This document shows positions 43,430-52,494 of a stretch of DNA of 64,000 nt, piece after piece. Where the stretch lies: positions 1-64,000 of the forward strand of contig NZ_JAUSPQ010000004.1 in assembly GCF_030655665.1 (NCBI RefSeq). Direction: 5' to 3'. Position numbers and translations under genes: made by a program. Every line of letters starts with the position of its first letter. Position 1 is the stretch's first letter. The notes beneath the pieces are model-generated. The model saw only the letters and a list, made by a program, of their open reading frames with translations, did no database searches and was not told the origin of the DNA. The DNA is from Methanocorpusculum sp. GTDB lineage: Archaea; Halobacteriota; Methanomicrobia; Methanomicrobiales; Methanocorpusculaceae.

Positions 43430-44284
43430 ATGGGAAAGTACACGATTGTTCAGGCACAAGCCTTATCAGAAGCCGTATTCGAGATGTGGATCCATGCACC
43501 TCAGGTCGCACGCCATGCAAAGGCCGGCCAGTTTTGTATTATCCACGCCGATGGAGCTGGGGAACGGGTTCCTTTGACGATTTCCGGAACGAACGGAGAC
43601 GATATCAGGATCGCTTTCATGGCAGTAGGAACGACAACGAAACTACTTGCAACCCTGAAAACGGGCGATGAACTGCGTGACGTTGCAGGCCCTCTCGGAA
43701 TGCCGAGCGATATCGCCCGCGGCAGCGAGACCGTGGTCATCGTCGGCGGAGGAGTCGGCGTGGCCTGTACGCCGATCCTTGCAGAGGCAGCAAAGGACGC
43801 CGGAAACTATGTCATCGGCATCATCGGTGCGAGAAACCGGGATCTGCTGATCTTCGAAGACGACATGCGGGCGATATGCGACGAACTCTATGTAACGACC
43901 GATGACGGTTCCTACGGGATCAAAGGATTCGCAAGCGGCCCTCTGAAAGAGTTATGCGAGTCGGGACGAACGATCGACAAGGTCTGGATCATCGGACCGG
44001 GCATGATGATGAAAGTCACGAGCGAAGTGACCCGTCCGTTCGGTATCAAGACCTACGTCTCCTTAAACCCGGTGATGGTGGACGGTACCGGAATGTGCGG
44101 GAGCTGCAGAGTCACCGTCGGCGGCGAGATGAAGTTCGCCTGTGTCGACGGACCCGAGTTCGATGCGCATGAAGTCGACTGGAACGATCTGATGACCAGG
44201 CAGAGAATGTATCTCGCAGAGGAGAAGCAGTCGATGGAATTCCGTGCCGAACAACACGTCTGCCGCTGCAGGAAGGTGGAGTAA
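43430..44284 (+). CDS. Ferredoxin-NAD(P)+ reductase-like flavoprotein (NfnA/SudB type)
   Basis: A 284-residue FAD/NAD-binding reductase of the dihydroorotate-dehydrogenase electron-transfer family. RVPLTISGTNGDD is the FAD-binding block, VVIVGGGVGVACTPILAEAA the NAD-binding loop, and MCGSCRVTVGGEMKFACVDGPEFDAHEVDW carries the C-terminal 2Fe-2S cysteines. The start ATG at 43430 follows a GGAAC-like site. It lies directly before the NfnB/SudA-like gene (stop next to start), so the two proteins make one complex. Known relatives are sulfide dehydrogenase and the electron-bifurcating transhydrogenase NfnAB. Confidence 0.9.
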   Translation: MGKYTIVQAQALSEAVFEMWIHAPQVARHAKAGQFCIIHADGAGERVPLTISGTNGDDIRIAFMAVGTTTKLLATLKTGDELRDVAGPLGMPSDIARGSETVVIVGGGVGVACTPILAEAAKDAGNYVIGIIGARNRDLLIFEDDMRAICDELYVTTDDGSYGIKGFASGPLKELCESGRTIDKVWIIGPGMMMKVTSEVTRPFGIKTYVSLNPVMVDGTGMCGSCRVTVGGEMKFACVDGPEFDAHEVDWNDLMTRQRMYLAEEKQSMEFRAEQHVCRCRKVE

Positions 44285-45625
44285 ATGGATCGCGATGCAA
44301 ATATCAGAGTAGCCGACTTCGAAGAAGTGGATCTCGGACTTTCCAGAGAAGAGGTCGTTGCCGAGGCAAAACGGTGTATCCAGTGTAAAAAACCGAAATG
44401 CATCAGTGGATGCCCGGTGGGGATCGACATCCCGGCATTTATCCAGGCGATCGCCGACGAGAAGTTCCAGGATGCGGCGGATATTATCAAGAAGGACAAC
44501 ATGCTGCCGGCTGTCTGCGGACGTGTCTGCCCGCAGGAATCCCAGTGTCAGGGAGTGTGTATCCTCGGTAAGAAGGACACGCCAATCGCTATCGGCCAGC
44601 TTGAGCGGTTCGTTGCCGACGTTGAGCGAAAGAAAGGGGCGAAGTGCCCGAAATGTGCTCCGGCGACCGGCAAAAGAGTGGCGGTCGTCGGCTCGGGTCC
44701 TGCAGGTCTTGCCTGTGCTGCCGAACTCGCACGACGCGGTCATTCTGTAACGATCTTTGAGTCCCTGCATGAGGCAGGAGGCGTTCTGATGTATGGCATC
44801 CCGGCGTTCCGTATGCCAAAGGATATCGTGCAGTATGAGATCGATCAGGTGAAAAAACTCGGTGTCGAGATCAAAACAAACCATATCGTGGGCCGTTCGG
44901 TCTCGGTCGAGGAGCTTCTCACCTATAGTGCCGTGTTCCTTGGAACGGGCGCGGGCCTCCCGTACTTCATGTGCATTCCGGGAGAAAATCTGCCGGGCGT
45001 GTACTCGGCAAACGAGTTCCTGACCCGCGTGAATCTGATGGGGGCAAACAAGTTCCCTGAAAACGATACGCCGGTAAAGGTCGGCAAAAAGGTCGTGGTC
45101 ATCGGCGGCGGGAACGTCGCGATGGATGCGGCACGTGTCGCCCGGCGTATGGGCGCTGACGTAACGCTCATGTACAGGAGAGGCGAAGCAGATATGCCGG
45201 CAAGACTCGATGAAGTTCGTCATGCGAAGGAGGAAGGTGTCTCCTTCATGACAGCGACGAATCCGATCGCTATCCTTGGCGAGAACAACGCCGTTTCCGG
45301 GGTCGAGGCCATCAAGATGGAACTCGGCACGACCGGAGACGACGGCCGCTGTTCTTTCTACCCGATAGAAGGAAGCGGGTTTGTGATCGAGGCGGATGTC
45401 GTGGTCGAGGCGATCGGTCAGGGACCAAACCCGCTTCTTCTCCGCATGCTGCCCGAACTTACCCGAAACAGAAACGGCAGTGTTGCCGTGAACTGTCTGG
45501 GCGAGACGAGCATCCCCAAAGTCTATGCCGGCGGAGATGTCGCAACCGGAGCCGCGACCGTGATTCTCGCGATGGGGACCGCAAAAGAAGCGGCTATTGC
45601 CATCGATAAAAAGCTGAGAAAATAG
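44285..45625 (+). CDS. NADPH-dependent glutamate synthase small chain-like flavoprotein (NfnB/SudA type)
   Basis: A 446-residue protein. The N-terminal domain has two 4Fe-4S cysteine sets (CIQCKKPKCISGCPVGID and CGRVCPQESQCQGVC). The first FAD site is VAVVGSGPAGLACAAELARRGH and the NADPH site VVVIGGGNVAMDAARVARRMGA, ending with VYAGGDVATGAATVILAMGTAKEAA. Paired with the preceding gene it should form an NfnAB/SudAB heterodimer shuttling electrons between ferredoxin and NAD(P)H. A genuine glutamate synthase large subunit is not adjacent, so amination is unlikely. Confidence 0.93.
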   Translation: MDRDANIRVADFEEVDLGLSREEVVAEAKRCIQCKKPKCISGCPVGIDIPAFIQAIADEKFQDAADIIKKDNMLPAVCGRVCPQESQCQGVCILGKKDTPIAIGQLERFVADVERKKGAKCPKCAPATGKRVAVVGSGPAGLACAAELARRGHSVTIFESLHEAGGVLMYGIPAFRMPKDIVQYEIDQVKKLGVEIKTNHIVGRSVSVEELLTYSAVFLGTGAGLPYFMCIPGENLPGVYSANEFLTRVNLMGANKFPENDTPVKVGKKVVVIGGGNVAMDAARVARRMGADVTLMYRRGEADMPARLDEVRHAKEEGVSFMTATNPIAILGENNAVSGVEAIKMELGTTGDDGRCSFYPIEGSGFVIEADVVVEAIGQGPNPLLLRMLPELTRNRNGSVAVNCLGETSIPKVYAGGDVATGAATVILAMGTAKEAAIAIDKKLRK

Positions 45626-45745
45626 ATTCTCAGACTTTGTTCTTTTTTACGTTTGATCGGAGCAAACCGACGCAGAGCCTCATTTTCATTCGGGCTGACT
45701 GACCCAAACACAAGACTGAATATTCAGTGACCCAAACGAAAGATA

Positions 45746-46537
45746 ATGCATCTCCCAACAACCCAGTCTTCCTCAGAAAAACCCAATAAAGATCCTCTGC
45801 AGATCGACATCGTGCTGGTGGAACCGCTGTACGAAGGAAACATTGGATTCACCGCCCGCGTGATGAAAAACTTCGGCTTTCATAATCTCGTTCTCATCAA
45901 CCCGCCCAAACTCAGCATGGAGGCCGAAGCCCGTGCAGTTCATGCAAAAGATGTTTTGGAAAATGCTGAACGGATCACTCTCGACGAGGTCTTTGCGAGG
46001 AGCAATATCTGTATTGCGACAACCGGCGGTCTCGCAAAATCCGTCACCTGTCCCATGCGGATGCCGTATTACTCGGTCGCCGAACTCCGCGAGATGATCA
46101 AAGACGTTGACGGCAGGATCTCTATCCTCTTCGGCAGAGAAAACTGGGGACTCAACAACGAAGAGATCGCACGGTGCGATATCGTCTGCACGATACCGAC
46201 AGACGAAGAATACCCGATCCTTAACATCTCCCACGCAGTAGGCATCGTTTGTTATGAACTCGCCCATCTCCAGCGTGGCAAGTATCAGCTCGCAAGCAAA
46301 ATCGAGATGGAATCACTTTACGCCCACCTTGGACGATTCCTGGAAGGGATCCGGCACCCGGTCGAGAAACGCGAGACGACCCTTCTCCTTGCGCGAAGGG
46401 TCCTTGGACGAACCAAACTCACCGTTCGTGAAGCAAGCACGCTTCACGGGATCCTGCGCAGGACCGAGTGGCATCTCAAACATCCGGGTCAGGCATATGA
46501 CGCGGAAGAGAGAGAGTACTGGGACGGCAAAGAATAA
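45746..46537 (+). CDS. tRNA (cytidine/uridine-2'-O-)-methyltransferase TrmJ-like, SPOUT family
   Basis: A 263-residue SpoU/TrmH-type methyltransferase. NIGFTARVMKNFGFHNLVLINPP is motif 1, LFGRENWGLNNEEIARCD motif 2, and YPILNISHAVGIVCYELAHLQ motif 3, together forming the SAM-binding knot. The C-terminal helical extension suits TrmJ, which methylates the ribose of tRNA position 32. It is followed 82 bp later by the tRNA-Gly gene, possibly by chance. The start ATG at 45746 is the first one compatible with the motif spacing. Confidence 0.9.
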   Translation: MHLPTTQSSSEKPNKDPLQIDIVLVEPLYEGNIGFTARVMKNFGFHNLVLINPPKLSMEAEARAVHAKDVLENAERITLDEVFARSNICIATTGGLAKSVTCPMRMPYYSVAELREMIKDVDGRISILFGRENWGLNNEEIARCDIVCTIPTDEEYPILNISHAVGIVCYELAHLQRGKYQLASKIEMESLYAHLGRFLEGIRHPVEKRETTLLLARRVLGRTKLTVREASTLHGILRRTEWHLKHPGQAYDAEEREYWDGKE

Positions 46538-46593
46538 GCAAAAAATGGGGTTCTGGGCAAGCTCTCAGAACTCCAAATCGAATCCTTTTAATG

Positions 46594-46600
46594 TTTATAC
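46594..46600 (+). promoter_or_regulatory. TATA box of tRNA-Gly
   Basis: TTTATAC lies 20-26 bp upstream of the mature 5' end of tRNA-Gly at 46620, the usual spacing of an archaeal TATA element from a tRNA transcription start. Confidence 0.6.
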
Positions 46601-46619
46601 GTCCTTGTAATTAGTGCAA

Positions 46620-46691
46620 GCATCGATAGTGTAGTGGTTATCACTAGGCGTTGCCAACGCCTAAACTCGGGTTCGAGTCCCGGTCGATGCA
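46620..46691 (+). tRNA. tRNA-Gly (anticodon GCC)
   Basis: A 72-nt cloverleaf. Acceptor arms GCATCGA and TCGATGC pair perfectly. The anticodon stem AGGCG/CGCCT encloses TTGCCAA with anticodon GCC. The T arm has GGGTTCGAGTCCC. The discriminator base is A and CCA is not encoded. Confidence 0.97.
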
Positions 46692-46736
46692 TTCTGTTTT
46701 TTGGTGATTTAAAATGATTTTTCTGTCAGGACCGAT

Positions 46737-47180
46737 ATGTCGATAGTTCTTCTCGGGATCGGCAATCCGCTTCACGCAGATGACGGGGCGGGACCCCGGC
46801 TTGCGGATATGCTTGAGGGCGTTTCCGGCGTGACCGCATTCAACTGCGGGACTGCTCCGGAGAACTTCACCGGACTTGTGCGCAAACTCAATCCCGAGCT
46901 GCTGATCATCGCAGACGCCGCAGAGATGGGACTTCCGGCAGGATCGGTCCGGATCATCCCGCCGGAAAATATCCATGACACTTCTGTCGGGACGCATACG
47001 CTTCCTCTGTATCATCTGGTCGATTTTTTAGCCGAACCCTCACGGAAAATCGTGATTATCGGCATCCAGCCGGCAAGTCTTGGATGGGCAGATCACGTGA
47101 GTGACCCGGTTGCGTCGGCATTAAACGAAATTAAGATGATGATTGCCGAAAACAACCTGCTGAAAATCCCTGTTTTGTGA
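46737..47180 (+). CDS. Hydrogenase maturation endopeptidase family protein
   Basis: A 147-residue protease of the HycI/FrhD family, which removes the C-terminal tail of the NiFe-hydrogenase large subunit after metal insertion. SIVLLGIGNPLHADDGAGPRLADML carries the first nickel-sensing acidic residue, LLIIADAAEMGLPAGSVR the second, and SVGTHTLPLYHLVDFL the His. No hydrogenase structural gene is next to it, so its client (F420-reducing, F420-non-reducing or energy-converting) is undetermined. Start ATG at 46737 lies shortly after tRNA-Gly. Confidence 0.9.
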   Translation: MSIVLLGIGNPLHADDGAGPRLADMLEGVSGVTAFNCGTAPENFTGLVRKLNPELLIIADAAEMGLPAGSVRIIPPENIHDTSVGTHTLPLYHLVDFLAEPSRKIVIIGIQPASLGWADHVSDPVASALNEIKMMIAENNLLKIPVL

Positions 47181-47233
47181 TTTCGCGTAAAGATAAAGTT
47201 AATCACTGTCGAAAAACAGAAAGTAATACAATC

Positions 47234-48136
47234 ATGTCCGACATTACGGTCCCCCTCGACGTCCCCCTTGCCATGCGGGACATATATCTTTCCAATTATG
47301 ATCTGATCACTGCCGGATCCGGTCGCCTGATGCTCTTTGCCGGAGATCAGAAAATAGAACACTTGAACGACGATTTCTACGGTGCAGGGATCTCCGAAGA
47401 TGATGCTGATCCTGAACATCTCTTCCGCATCGCATCCAAAGCAAAGATCGGCGTTCTCGCGGCTCAACTGGGACTCATCGTGCGGTATGCCGGAGACTAC
47501 CCTTCCGTTCCCTATCTCGTGAAGATGAACTCCAAGTCGCATCTGGTAAACGTTTCCCAGAAAGACCCGGTCTCCCCGCAGCTGTGGAGTGTTGAGCAGA
47601 TCGCTGATATCGCTGAAGAGTCCGGAATAAAGATCGCCGGTGTGGGCTATACGATCTACCTCGGCAGCGAAAACGAAGCCGATATGCTCGCTGAAGCCGC
47701 CCAGATCATCAACGAAGCACACTTCTACGGCATGGTCTGTGTGCTCTGGATCTATCCGAGAGGAAAAGCCGTTGGTGACGAGAAGGATCCCCACCTCATC
47801 GCCGGAGCGGCAGGTGTCGCCGCATGTCTCGGCAGCGACTTCGTCAAGGTCAACGCACCCAAAAAAGATGGAAAGTCCTCGCCCGAACTCCTCAGGGAAG
47901 CGGTTCGTGCCGCCGGCCGCACGAAACTTGTTTGTGCAGGGGGCTCGGTCACCACGGAAGAGAAGTTCCTCAGCGAACTCTATGACCAGATCCATGTCGG
48001 CGGAGCATCCGGAAACGCAACCGGCAGAAACATCCACCAGAAATCTCTGGATGATGCAGTCAAATTCTGCAATGCGATCTATGCGATCACTGTGGAAAAT
48101 AAAAGCGTGAGCGACGCAATCGCTCTTCTCAAATAA
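47234..48136 (+). CDS. Class I aldolase of the DhnA/archaeal fructose-bisphosphate aldolase family
   Basis: A 300-residue TIM-barrel aldolase. GRLMLFAGDQKIEHLNDDFYGAG, CVLWIYPRGKAVGDEKDPH and GSDFVKVNAPKK provide the Schiff-base lysine region and phosphate-binding parts, and VGGASGNATGRNIHQKS is the C-terminal phosphate loop. It probably cleaves or forms fructose 1,6-bisphosphate; a role in the archaeal aromatic-precursor route cannot be excluded from the motifs. The ATG at 47234 is preferred because the earlier in-frame codons extend into the preceding gene. Confidence 0.85.
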   Translation: MSDITVPLDVPLAMRDIYLSNYDLITAGSGRLMLFAGDQKIEHLNDDFYGAGISEDDADPEHLFRIASKAKIGVLAAQLGLIVRYAGDYPSVPYLVKMNSKSHLVNVSQKDPVSPQLWSVEQIADIAEESGIKIAGVGYTIYLGSENEADMLAEAAQIINEAHFYGMVCVLWIYPRGKAVGDEKDPHLIAGAAGVAACLGSDFVKVNAPKKDGKSSPELLREAVRAAGRTKLVCAGGSVTTEEKFLSELYDQIHVGGASGNATGRNIHQKSLDDAVKFCNAIYAITVENKSVSDAIALLK

Positions 48137-48243
48137 TACCCTCTTTTCTTTACATTTTTTTGGAATGCACAGCGCAGCACGGACCCCGGGCTGATGTATA
48201 CCCAGTTCCCTTAATTACCAAAAAAGTACAATAATACATCATT

Positions 48244-49746
48244 ATGAATGATGCGGAGGTTATGATGAACCCGAATGATTTGGTACAGTTTCTGAAAAAA
48301 AGTCCGGAGTATTTCACAAAAGACGACATCCTCCGTTTCTGTGAAGAAAACCATGTTGAAATGGTCAACTTCCGCTACGCTGCAGGCGACGGGAAACTCA
48401 AGACCCTGAATTTCGCCGTCTCGTCAAAGGAGTATCTCGACACCATCCTCTCCGATGGTGAGCGTGTTGACGGCAGCAAACTCTTTTCCTTCATTGAAGC
48501 ACCAAGTTCCGATCTCTTTGTCGTTCCAAGGTACGGCACAGCTTTCATGGATCCTTTCGCAGGGGTCCCGACGTTAAACATCCTTTGTTCCTACTACGAC
48601 AGTACCGGACATCCGCTTGCCTCTTCTCCAGAACATATTCTTCGTCAGGCAGAATCATCATTCAAGAAACACACCGGTATGGAATTCAAATGTCTGGGTG
48701 AACTTGAATACTATGTCATCTCCAAAGAGGATACATTCTACCACGGAAGCAACAGGACGGGATATCAGGAATCAGCCCCATTCTGCAAGTTTTGTGAGAT
48801 GCGGACCAAAGCCTTGCTCATGATCACCCGGGCAGGCTGTAAGATCAAATACGGACACTCCGAAGTCGGCTCCTTCACCAAAGACGGCTACTATTATGAG
48901 CAGCATGAGATCGAGTTTCTGCCGACCAGTCCGGTCTTCGCCGTCGAACAGATCCTCATTGCAAAATGGATCCTTCGTGTGCTCAGTGTCCAGTACGGTG
49001 TTGAAGTCTCCTTCGCTCCGAAAATCGCCATCAACAAAGCAGGTTCAGGTCTCCATATCCACATCCTCGCAGAGAAAAACGGTACAAACGTGCTGATCAA
49101 AGAGGGCGTGCTTTCCGACACGGCAAAGAGGATGATTGTCGGCATTCTGGATGTCAGCGACGCAGTGACCGCATTCGGGAACACTATTCCCGTCTCATAT
49201 CTGAGACTCGTTCCCAATCAAAGAGCACCAACCTATATCTTCTGGGGAAACCACAACCGCTCGGCTGTGATCCGCGTACCGCTCGGCTGGATCGACTCGG
49301 CCGATATGGCTGCAGAAGCAAACTTTGGTCTCAAGAGAAAAACCGACAAAGATGCCAAGCAGACCTTCGAATACCGTGTTGCAGACGGTTCGGCCAATAT
49401 CTACGAAACGGTCGCCTGTCTGATCTGCGGAGCGATCCACGGTCTTGGTATGAACGGCGCTCTCACCAAAGCAGATGAACTCTACACGTCCAGAAACATT
49501 TTCGACGAGGAGTGCACGTCGTTCCTTAAAACGCTTCGGCAACTGCCGACCTGTTGTGCTGAATCAGCTGATGCCCTCATAGCAAAACGAAAAATGTTTG
49601 AAAGAGATGATATCTTCCCGCCGGGAGTCATCGATGCACAGGCAGAAAAGCTGAGAGCATATAATGACGAGACGCTTTCCGAAAGGATCATCCGCGACGA
49701 GACCCTGTTCATCGAATGCGTAGAGCACTACGTACACATAAACTGA
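48244..49746 (+). CDS. Glutamine synthetase family protein, divergent
   Basis: A protein of about 495-500 residues with the glutamine-synthetase beta-grasp and catalytic domains. LGELEYYVIS and GYYYEQHEIEFLPTSP carry metal-binding glutamates, AGSGLHIHILAEKNG the HIH motif, and VPNQRAPTYIFWGNHNRSAVIRVP the arginine-rich active-site region. The sequence differs from typical archaeal GlnA (about 440-450), so ammonia assimilation is not certain and a related gamma-glutamyl ligase is possible. Start at 48244, or at an ATG at 48262 or 48265. It is followed 9 bp later by a small protein gene. Confidence 0.82.
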   Translation: MNDAEVMMNPNDLVQFLKKSPEYFTKDDILRFCEENHVEMVNFRYAAGDGKLKTLNFAVSSKEYLDTILSDGERVDGSKLFSFIEAPSSDLFVVPRYGTAFMDPFAGVPTLNILCSYYDSTGHPLASSPEHILRQAESSFKKHTGMEFKCLGELEYYVISKEDTFYHGSNRTGYQESAPFCKFCEMRTKALLMITRAGCKIKYGHSEVGSFTKDGYYYEQHEIEFLPTSPVFAVEQILIAKWILRVLSVQYGVEVSFAPKIAINKAGSGLHIHILAEKNGTNVLIKEGVLSDTAKRMIVGILDVSDAVTAFGNTIPVSYLRLVPNQRAPTYIFWGNHNRSAVIRVPLGWIDSADMAAEANFGLKRKTDKDAKQTFEYRVADGSANIYETVACLICGAIHGLGMNGALTKADELYTSRNIFDEECTSFLKTLRQLPTCCAESADALIAKRKMFERDDIFPPGVIDAQAEKLRAYNDETLSERIIRDETLFIECVEHYVHIN

Positions 49747-49755
49747 TTTGATAGT

Positions 49756-50232
49756 ATGGGACTTTTAGGCAACATTGAACGTGCACTTGGCGTCTGGTAT
49801 CCGGACAAGGACACTGAGCCCGATGACGGAAATCCGCTGGTAGCTCTGGCGTTCCGTGATTATGTGATCAACAGGCTTGGAAGCAACTGGTCGGCGACCG
49901 GCCGCGAGGAGAGGGAGTTGGGTGAGCCCGATCTTCTTGCCCTCAGGAACGCCGACGAGGTCCGTTTCGATCTGGTCACCTGCTACCGGAGCCGGATGTT
50001 TATCGGTGAAGACGGCGAGGCGTATCTGCCGTGGACGACACAGGAGATCTACGACAAATATCTTGCCTATGCAAAAGCTGAGGGAAATCCATTCTACGTC
50101 GTCTTCGGTCTGCACGGATTTGCCGATGTGCCGAAGTTCGTATTCGTCGTACCGCTTGAGGACGCAGTCATTGATCTGAAAAAAAGTGTTCTCCAGCAGT
50201 ATGAGATCCAGCCCGGTCAAAAGCTGCTGTAA
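49756..50232 (+). CDS. Hypothetical protein co-transcribed with the glutamine-synthetase-like gene
   Basis: A 158-residue soluble protein I do not recognise. It has no membrane helix or cysteine motif. The pattern EVRFDLVTCYRSRMFIGEDGEAYLPWTTQEIYDKY followed by PFYVVFGLHGFADVPKFVFVVPL, with a late hydrophobic beta strand pair, resembles small nuclease-like folds, but the D-ExK residues are not clear. It begins 9 bp after the preceding stop and so is likely in the same transcript. Confidence 0.6.
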   Translation: MGLLGNIERALGVWYPDKDTEPDDGNPLVALAFRDYVINRLGSNWSATGREERELGEPDLLALRNADEVRFDLVTCYRSRMFIGEDGEAYLPWTTQEIYDKYLAYAKAEGNPFYVVFGLHGFADVPKFVFVVPLEDAVIDLKKSVLQQYEIQPGQKLL

Positions 50233-50399
50233 CTTCTCCAATCCCGCGCGGTCATCTGCGGTTCCGCGTGAAAACTTCTAAACCTCACAGATAAATCAAC
50301 GACAAACCCTCTTTTTTCACTCTTCAGCCATTAATCACTCAGTGGCTTTCCAAAATTAAACCGATCGTGTTATATGTCAACACGTAGCATACTATTGAT

Positions 50400-50513
50400 A
50401 TGATATTAGGATTACCCGATATTACAGTTTTTGCTGTAGGCGGAGCCATCATTTTATGTATCATCCTCCTACTGATTTGGGGCATTACATTCCCTAAGGA
50501 GAATGAAGACTGA
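50400..50513 (+). CDS. Small single-span membrane peptide, second symporter accessory subunit
   Basis: A 37-residue peptide starting MILGLPDITVFAVGGAIILC, with one transmembrane helix and a short charged tail (PKENED). Its last codons overlap the symporter start at 50503 in another frame, exactly as in the 4764/4870 pair, although the sequences of the two peptides differ. It is too short for most gene finders. The function is inferred from position: a subunit of the transporter. Confidence 0.75.
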   Translation: MILGLPDITVFAVGGAIILCIILLLIWGITFPKENED

Positions 50514-52089
50514 GATGGCACTTGCTGAAGGAAGCACAATTATTACGATAGCTCTCATCGCTGTTTACTTTGTAGTTTTACTAGGTATCGGCGTATGGGC
50601 CTCAAAGAAGATCAAAAATACCGAAGACTATATGCTCGCGGGCAGAAGTCTCGGGTTCTGGCTGTTTACCCTCCTGATCGTCTGTTCGATCTGCAGCGGT
50701 ATGACCCTTGTTGGAACCAGCGGATTTGGTTTTGCATCAGGCTGGCCGGGCATCTGGGAACAGATTTTCGTTCCGCTGTCGGCAGCATTTTGTATCATAT
50801 TCTTTGGATCGAAACTCAATAAGATCGGTAAAAAACACGGTTGCATGACCGTTGTGGATTACTTTTCACTCAGATATGAAAATACGAGGGAGCTTCGTGC
50901 CCTCTCTGCTCTTGCAAGTATTGCTGTTTCACTGGTATATCTCGTCGGGCAGTATACTGCCATCAGTATCGTTCTGATCTGGGCGTTTGGTATTGAACAC
51001 TGGCAGGCTCTGCTGATTGCAGGAGTCATTATCACCGCATATACTGTGATCGGCGGTCTGTATGCAGTCTCATGGACAGGACTCGTTCAGGGTCTGATCC
51101 TTATCTTTGGTGTGATCCTCGTAGCTCCGTTCATCCTGACCTATGCAGGCGGTCTCGAGCATATCAATACCGTTCTTGCAACGATTGATCCGAACCTGGT
51201 AATGCCCTGGTTCCCGTCGGGAAGTACCGCGGCATATGCCTACTGTACACCTGAATATCTATTCTCATTTGGCGTACTGCTGATCGTGGGTCTCGCCTGT
51301 GCACCGCATGTTCTCTCGAACGTATTTGCTGCAAAAAAGACATCGTACTTCAAGTGGGCGCCGATGGTGGCATTTCTGATCTACCTCGTGATCATGCTTC
51401 TCATTAAGATCTGCGGTATGGCTGTCAGATCCATGCAGGCCGACGGACTCCTCTCGGGCATTGTGCCGGAGGGAGGACGGGTCGCAGACTTTGCACTTAT
51501 GTACGGTATCCAGGCGTCAAGTCCAAGCATCCTGATCACCGGGCTTTTTGCGGTGATCGTGCTCTCGGCAGTCATGTCAACGACCGATCGGCTGATGCTG
51601 ACGGTCGGAACGACCTTCTCCTGGGATATCTTCAAGACCATGCTCAGACCGAAAGCAAACGAGCGTCAGGTGGTACTCGTGAGTCAGATCTGCGTTCTTC
51701 TCGCAGCCGTCATCTCGCTGATCCTTGCAATCAACCCGCCGGAGATGCTCGCATTCCTGATCTGGCTCGGTATCGGTCTGATGCTCAGTGCATTCGCCGT
51801 GCCGATGATCGCAGGCCTCTACTGGAGACGGGCGACCGCACAAGGCGCTATCGCCAGTATGCTGATCGGTCTGATCACCTGTCTCGCGTTCGGCGCTTAC
51901 TACAACTTCGTAGAGAAACTGCCAATGCACTTCTCGATCTACTCACTGGCCTGTTCGATCGCCGCGATGATCATATTCAGTCTGCTGACGAAGAAGAACT
52001 CCGAGAAGGCACTTGACATGACCTACACAGGCATGTACCTTCATCCAAAGGATGGACCAACCTCTCTGACTGAAGAGTCAAAAGAGTAA
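50503..52089 (+). CDS. Sodium:solute symporter family (SSS) transporter, second copy
   Basis: A 528-residue symporter with about 13 helices. After helix 1 comes NTEDYMLAGRSLGFWLFTLL, and ITAYTVIGGLYAVSWTGLVQG and AVMSTTDRLMLTVGTTFSWDIFK are the Na+-site segments. It is related to, but not the same as, the transporter at 4870. The start may be 50503 or 50515; AAGGAG lies upstream of both. It overlaps the 37-residue accessory gene. Substrate is not evident from the sequence. The transcript may be single-gene apart from the accessory peptide, since a repeat follows. Confidence 0.9.
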   Translation: MKTEMALAEGSTIITIALIAVYFVVLLGIGVWASKKIKNTEDYMLAGRSLGFWLFTLLIVCSICSGMTLVGTSGFGFASGWPGIWEQIFVPLSAAFCIIFFGSKLNKIGKKHGCMTVVDYFSLRYENTRELRALSALASIAVSLVYLVGQYTAISIVLIWAFGIEHWQALLIAGVIITAYTVIGGLYAVSWTGLVQGLILIFGVILVAPFILTYAGGLEHINTVLATIDPNLVMPWFPSGSTAAYAYCTPEYLFSFGVLLIVGLACAPHVLSNVFAAKKTSYFKWAPMVAFLIYLVIMLLIKICGMAVRSMQADGLLSGIVPEGGRVADFALMYGIQASSPSILITGLFAVIVLSAVMSTTDRLMLTVGTTFSWDIFKTMLRPKANERQVVLVSQICVLLAAVISLILAINPPEMLAFLIWLGIGLMLSAFAVPMIAGLYWRRATAQGAIASMLIGLITCLAFGAYYNFVEKLPMHFSIYSLACSIAAMIIFSLLTKKNSEKALDMTYTGMYLHPKDGPTSLTEESKE

Positions 52090-52141
52090 CTTCTTTTTTT
52101 CACGCGATTTTCGCCAATCGTTTATTCCAATTCTTTTTCTG

Positions 52142-52440
52142 ATCGCGGGGTGCGGGGACGCGACTGCGGGTTGGACGCTGAAAGCGGACGACCTCAGCGA
52201 AGCAAATCTCTGATTTGCGATCCGGCGCGGAGCGGCCCGCGGTGGGGGATCCTGACATTGTGGACCCATAAGATAAAACCAACCGCGAATCGGCGCGAAT
52301 CCCGCCCTTCGGGCTCCCAGAATCGGATTTGCTTATCCTCACTCTCGCAAGCCTGCTCTGCAGTCTTGCTCCTCCCTCATCGGGAGCGTTCGGGCAAATC
52401 CTGTCGCCGCCCCAGCGGCTCCTCTGGGAGAAAACATAGA
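52142..52440. repeat. Left inverted repeat of the SIR2 island
   Basis: About 300 bp, GC-richer than the neighbouring SIR2 genes. Its reverse complement matches the right repeat at 56424-56735 in two blocks: an inner block (about 52280-52435, with CGATGAGGGAGGAGCAAGAC and GAGGATAAGCAAATCCGATT on the reverse strand) and an outer block (about 52160-52215, with CTTTCAGCGTCCAACCCGCA on the reverse strand). Thus the SIR2 genes lie between inverted copies. No coding sequence was recognised inside. Confidence 0.8.
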
Positions 52441-52494
52441 CCATCTCATTAAAAAAAGTTGAGGACAAAATAGTCCTGTGAATATCATCCGACA

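Noticed and set aside
44063-45223. A 386-codon minus-strand frame opposite the NfnB/SudA gene
   Set aside because: It is the complement of a strongly supported gene and shows His/Arg/Asp-rich composition typical of shadow frames.
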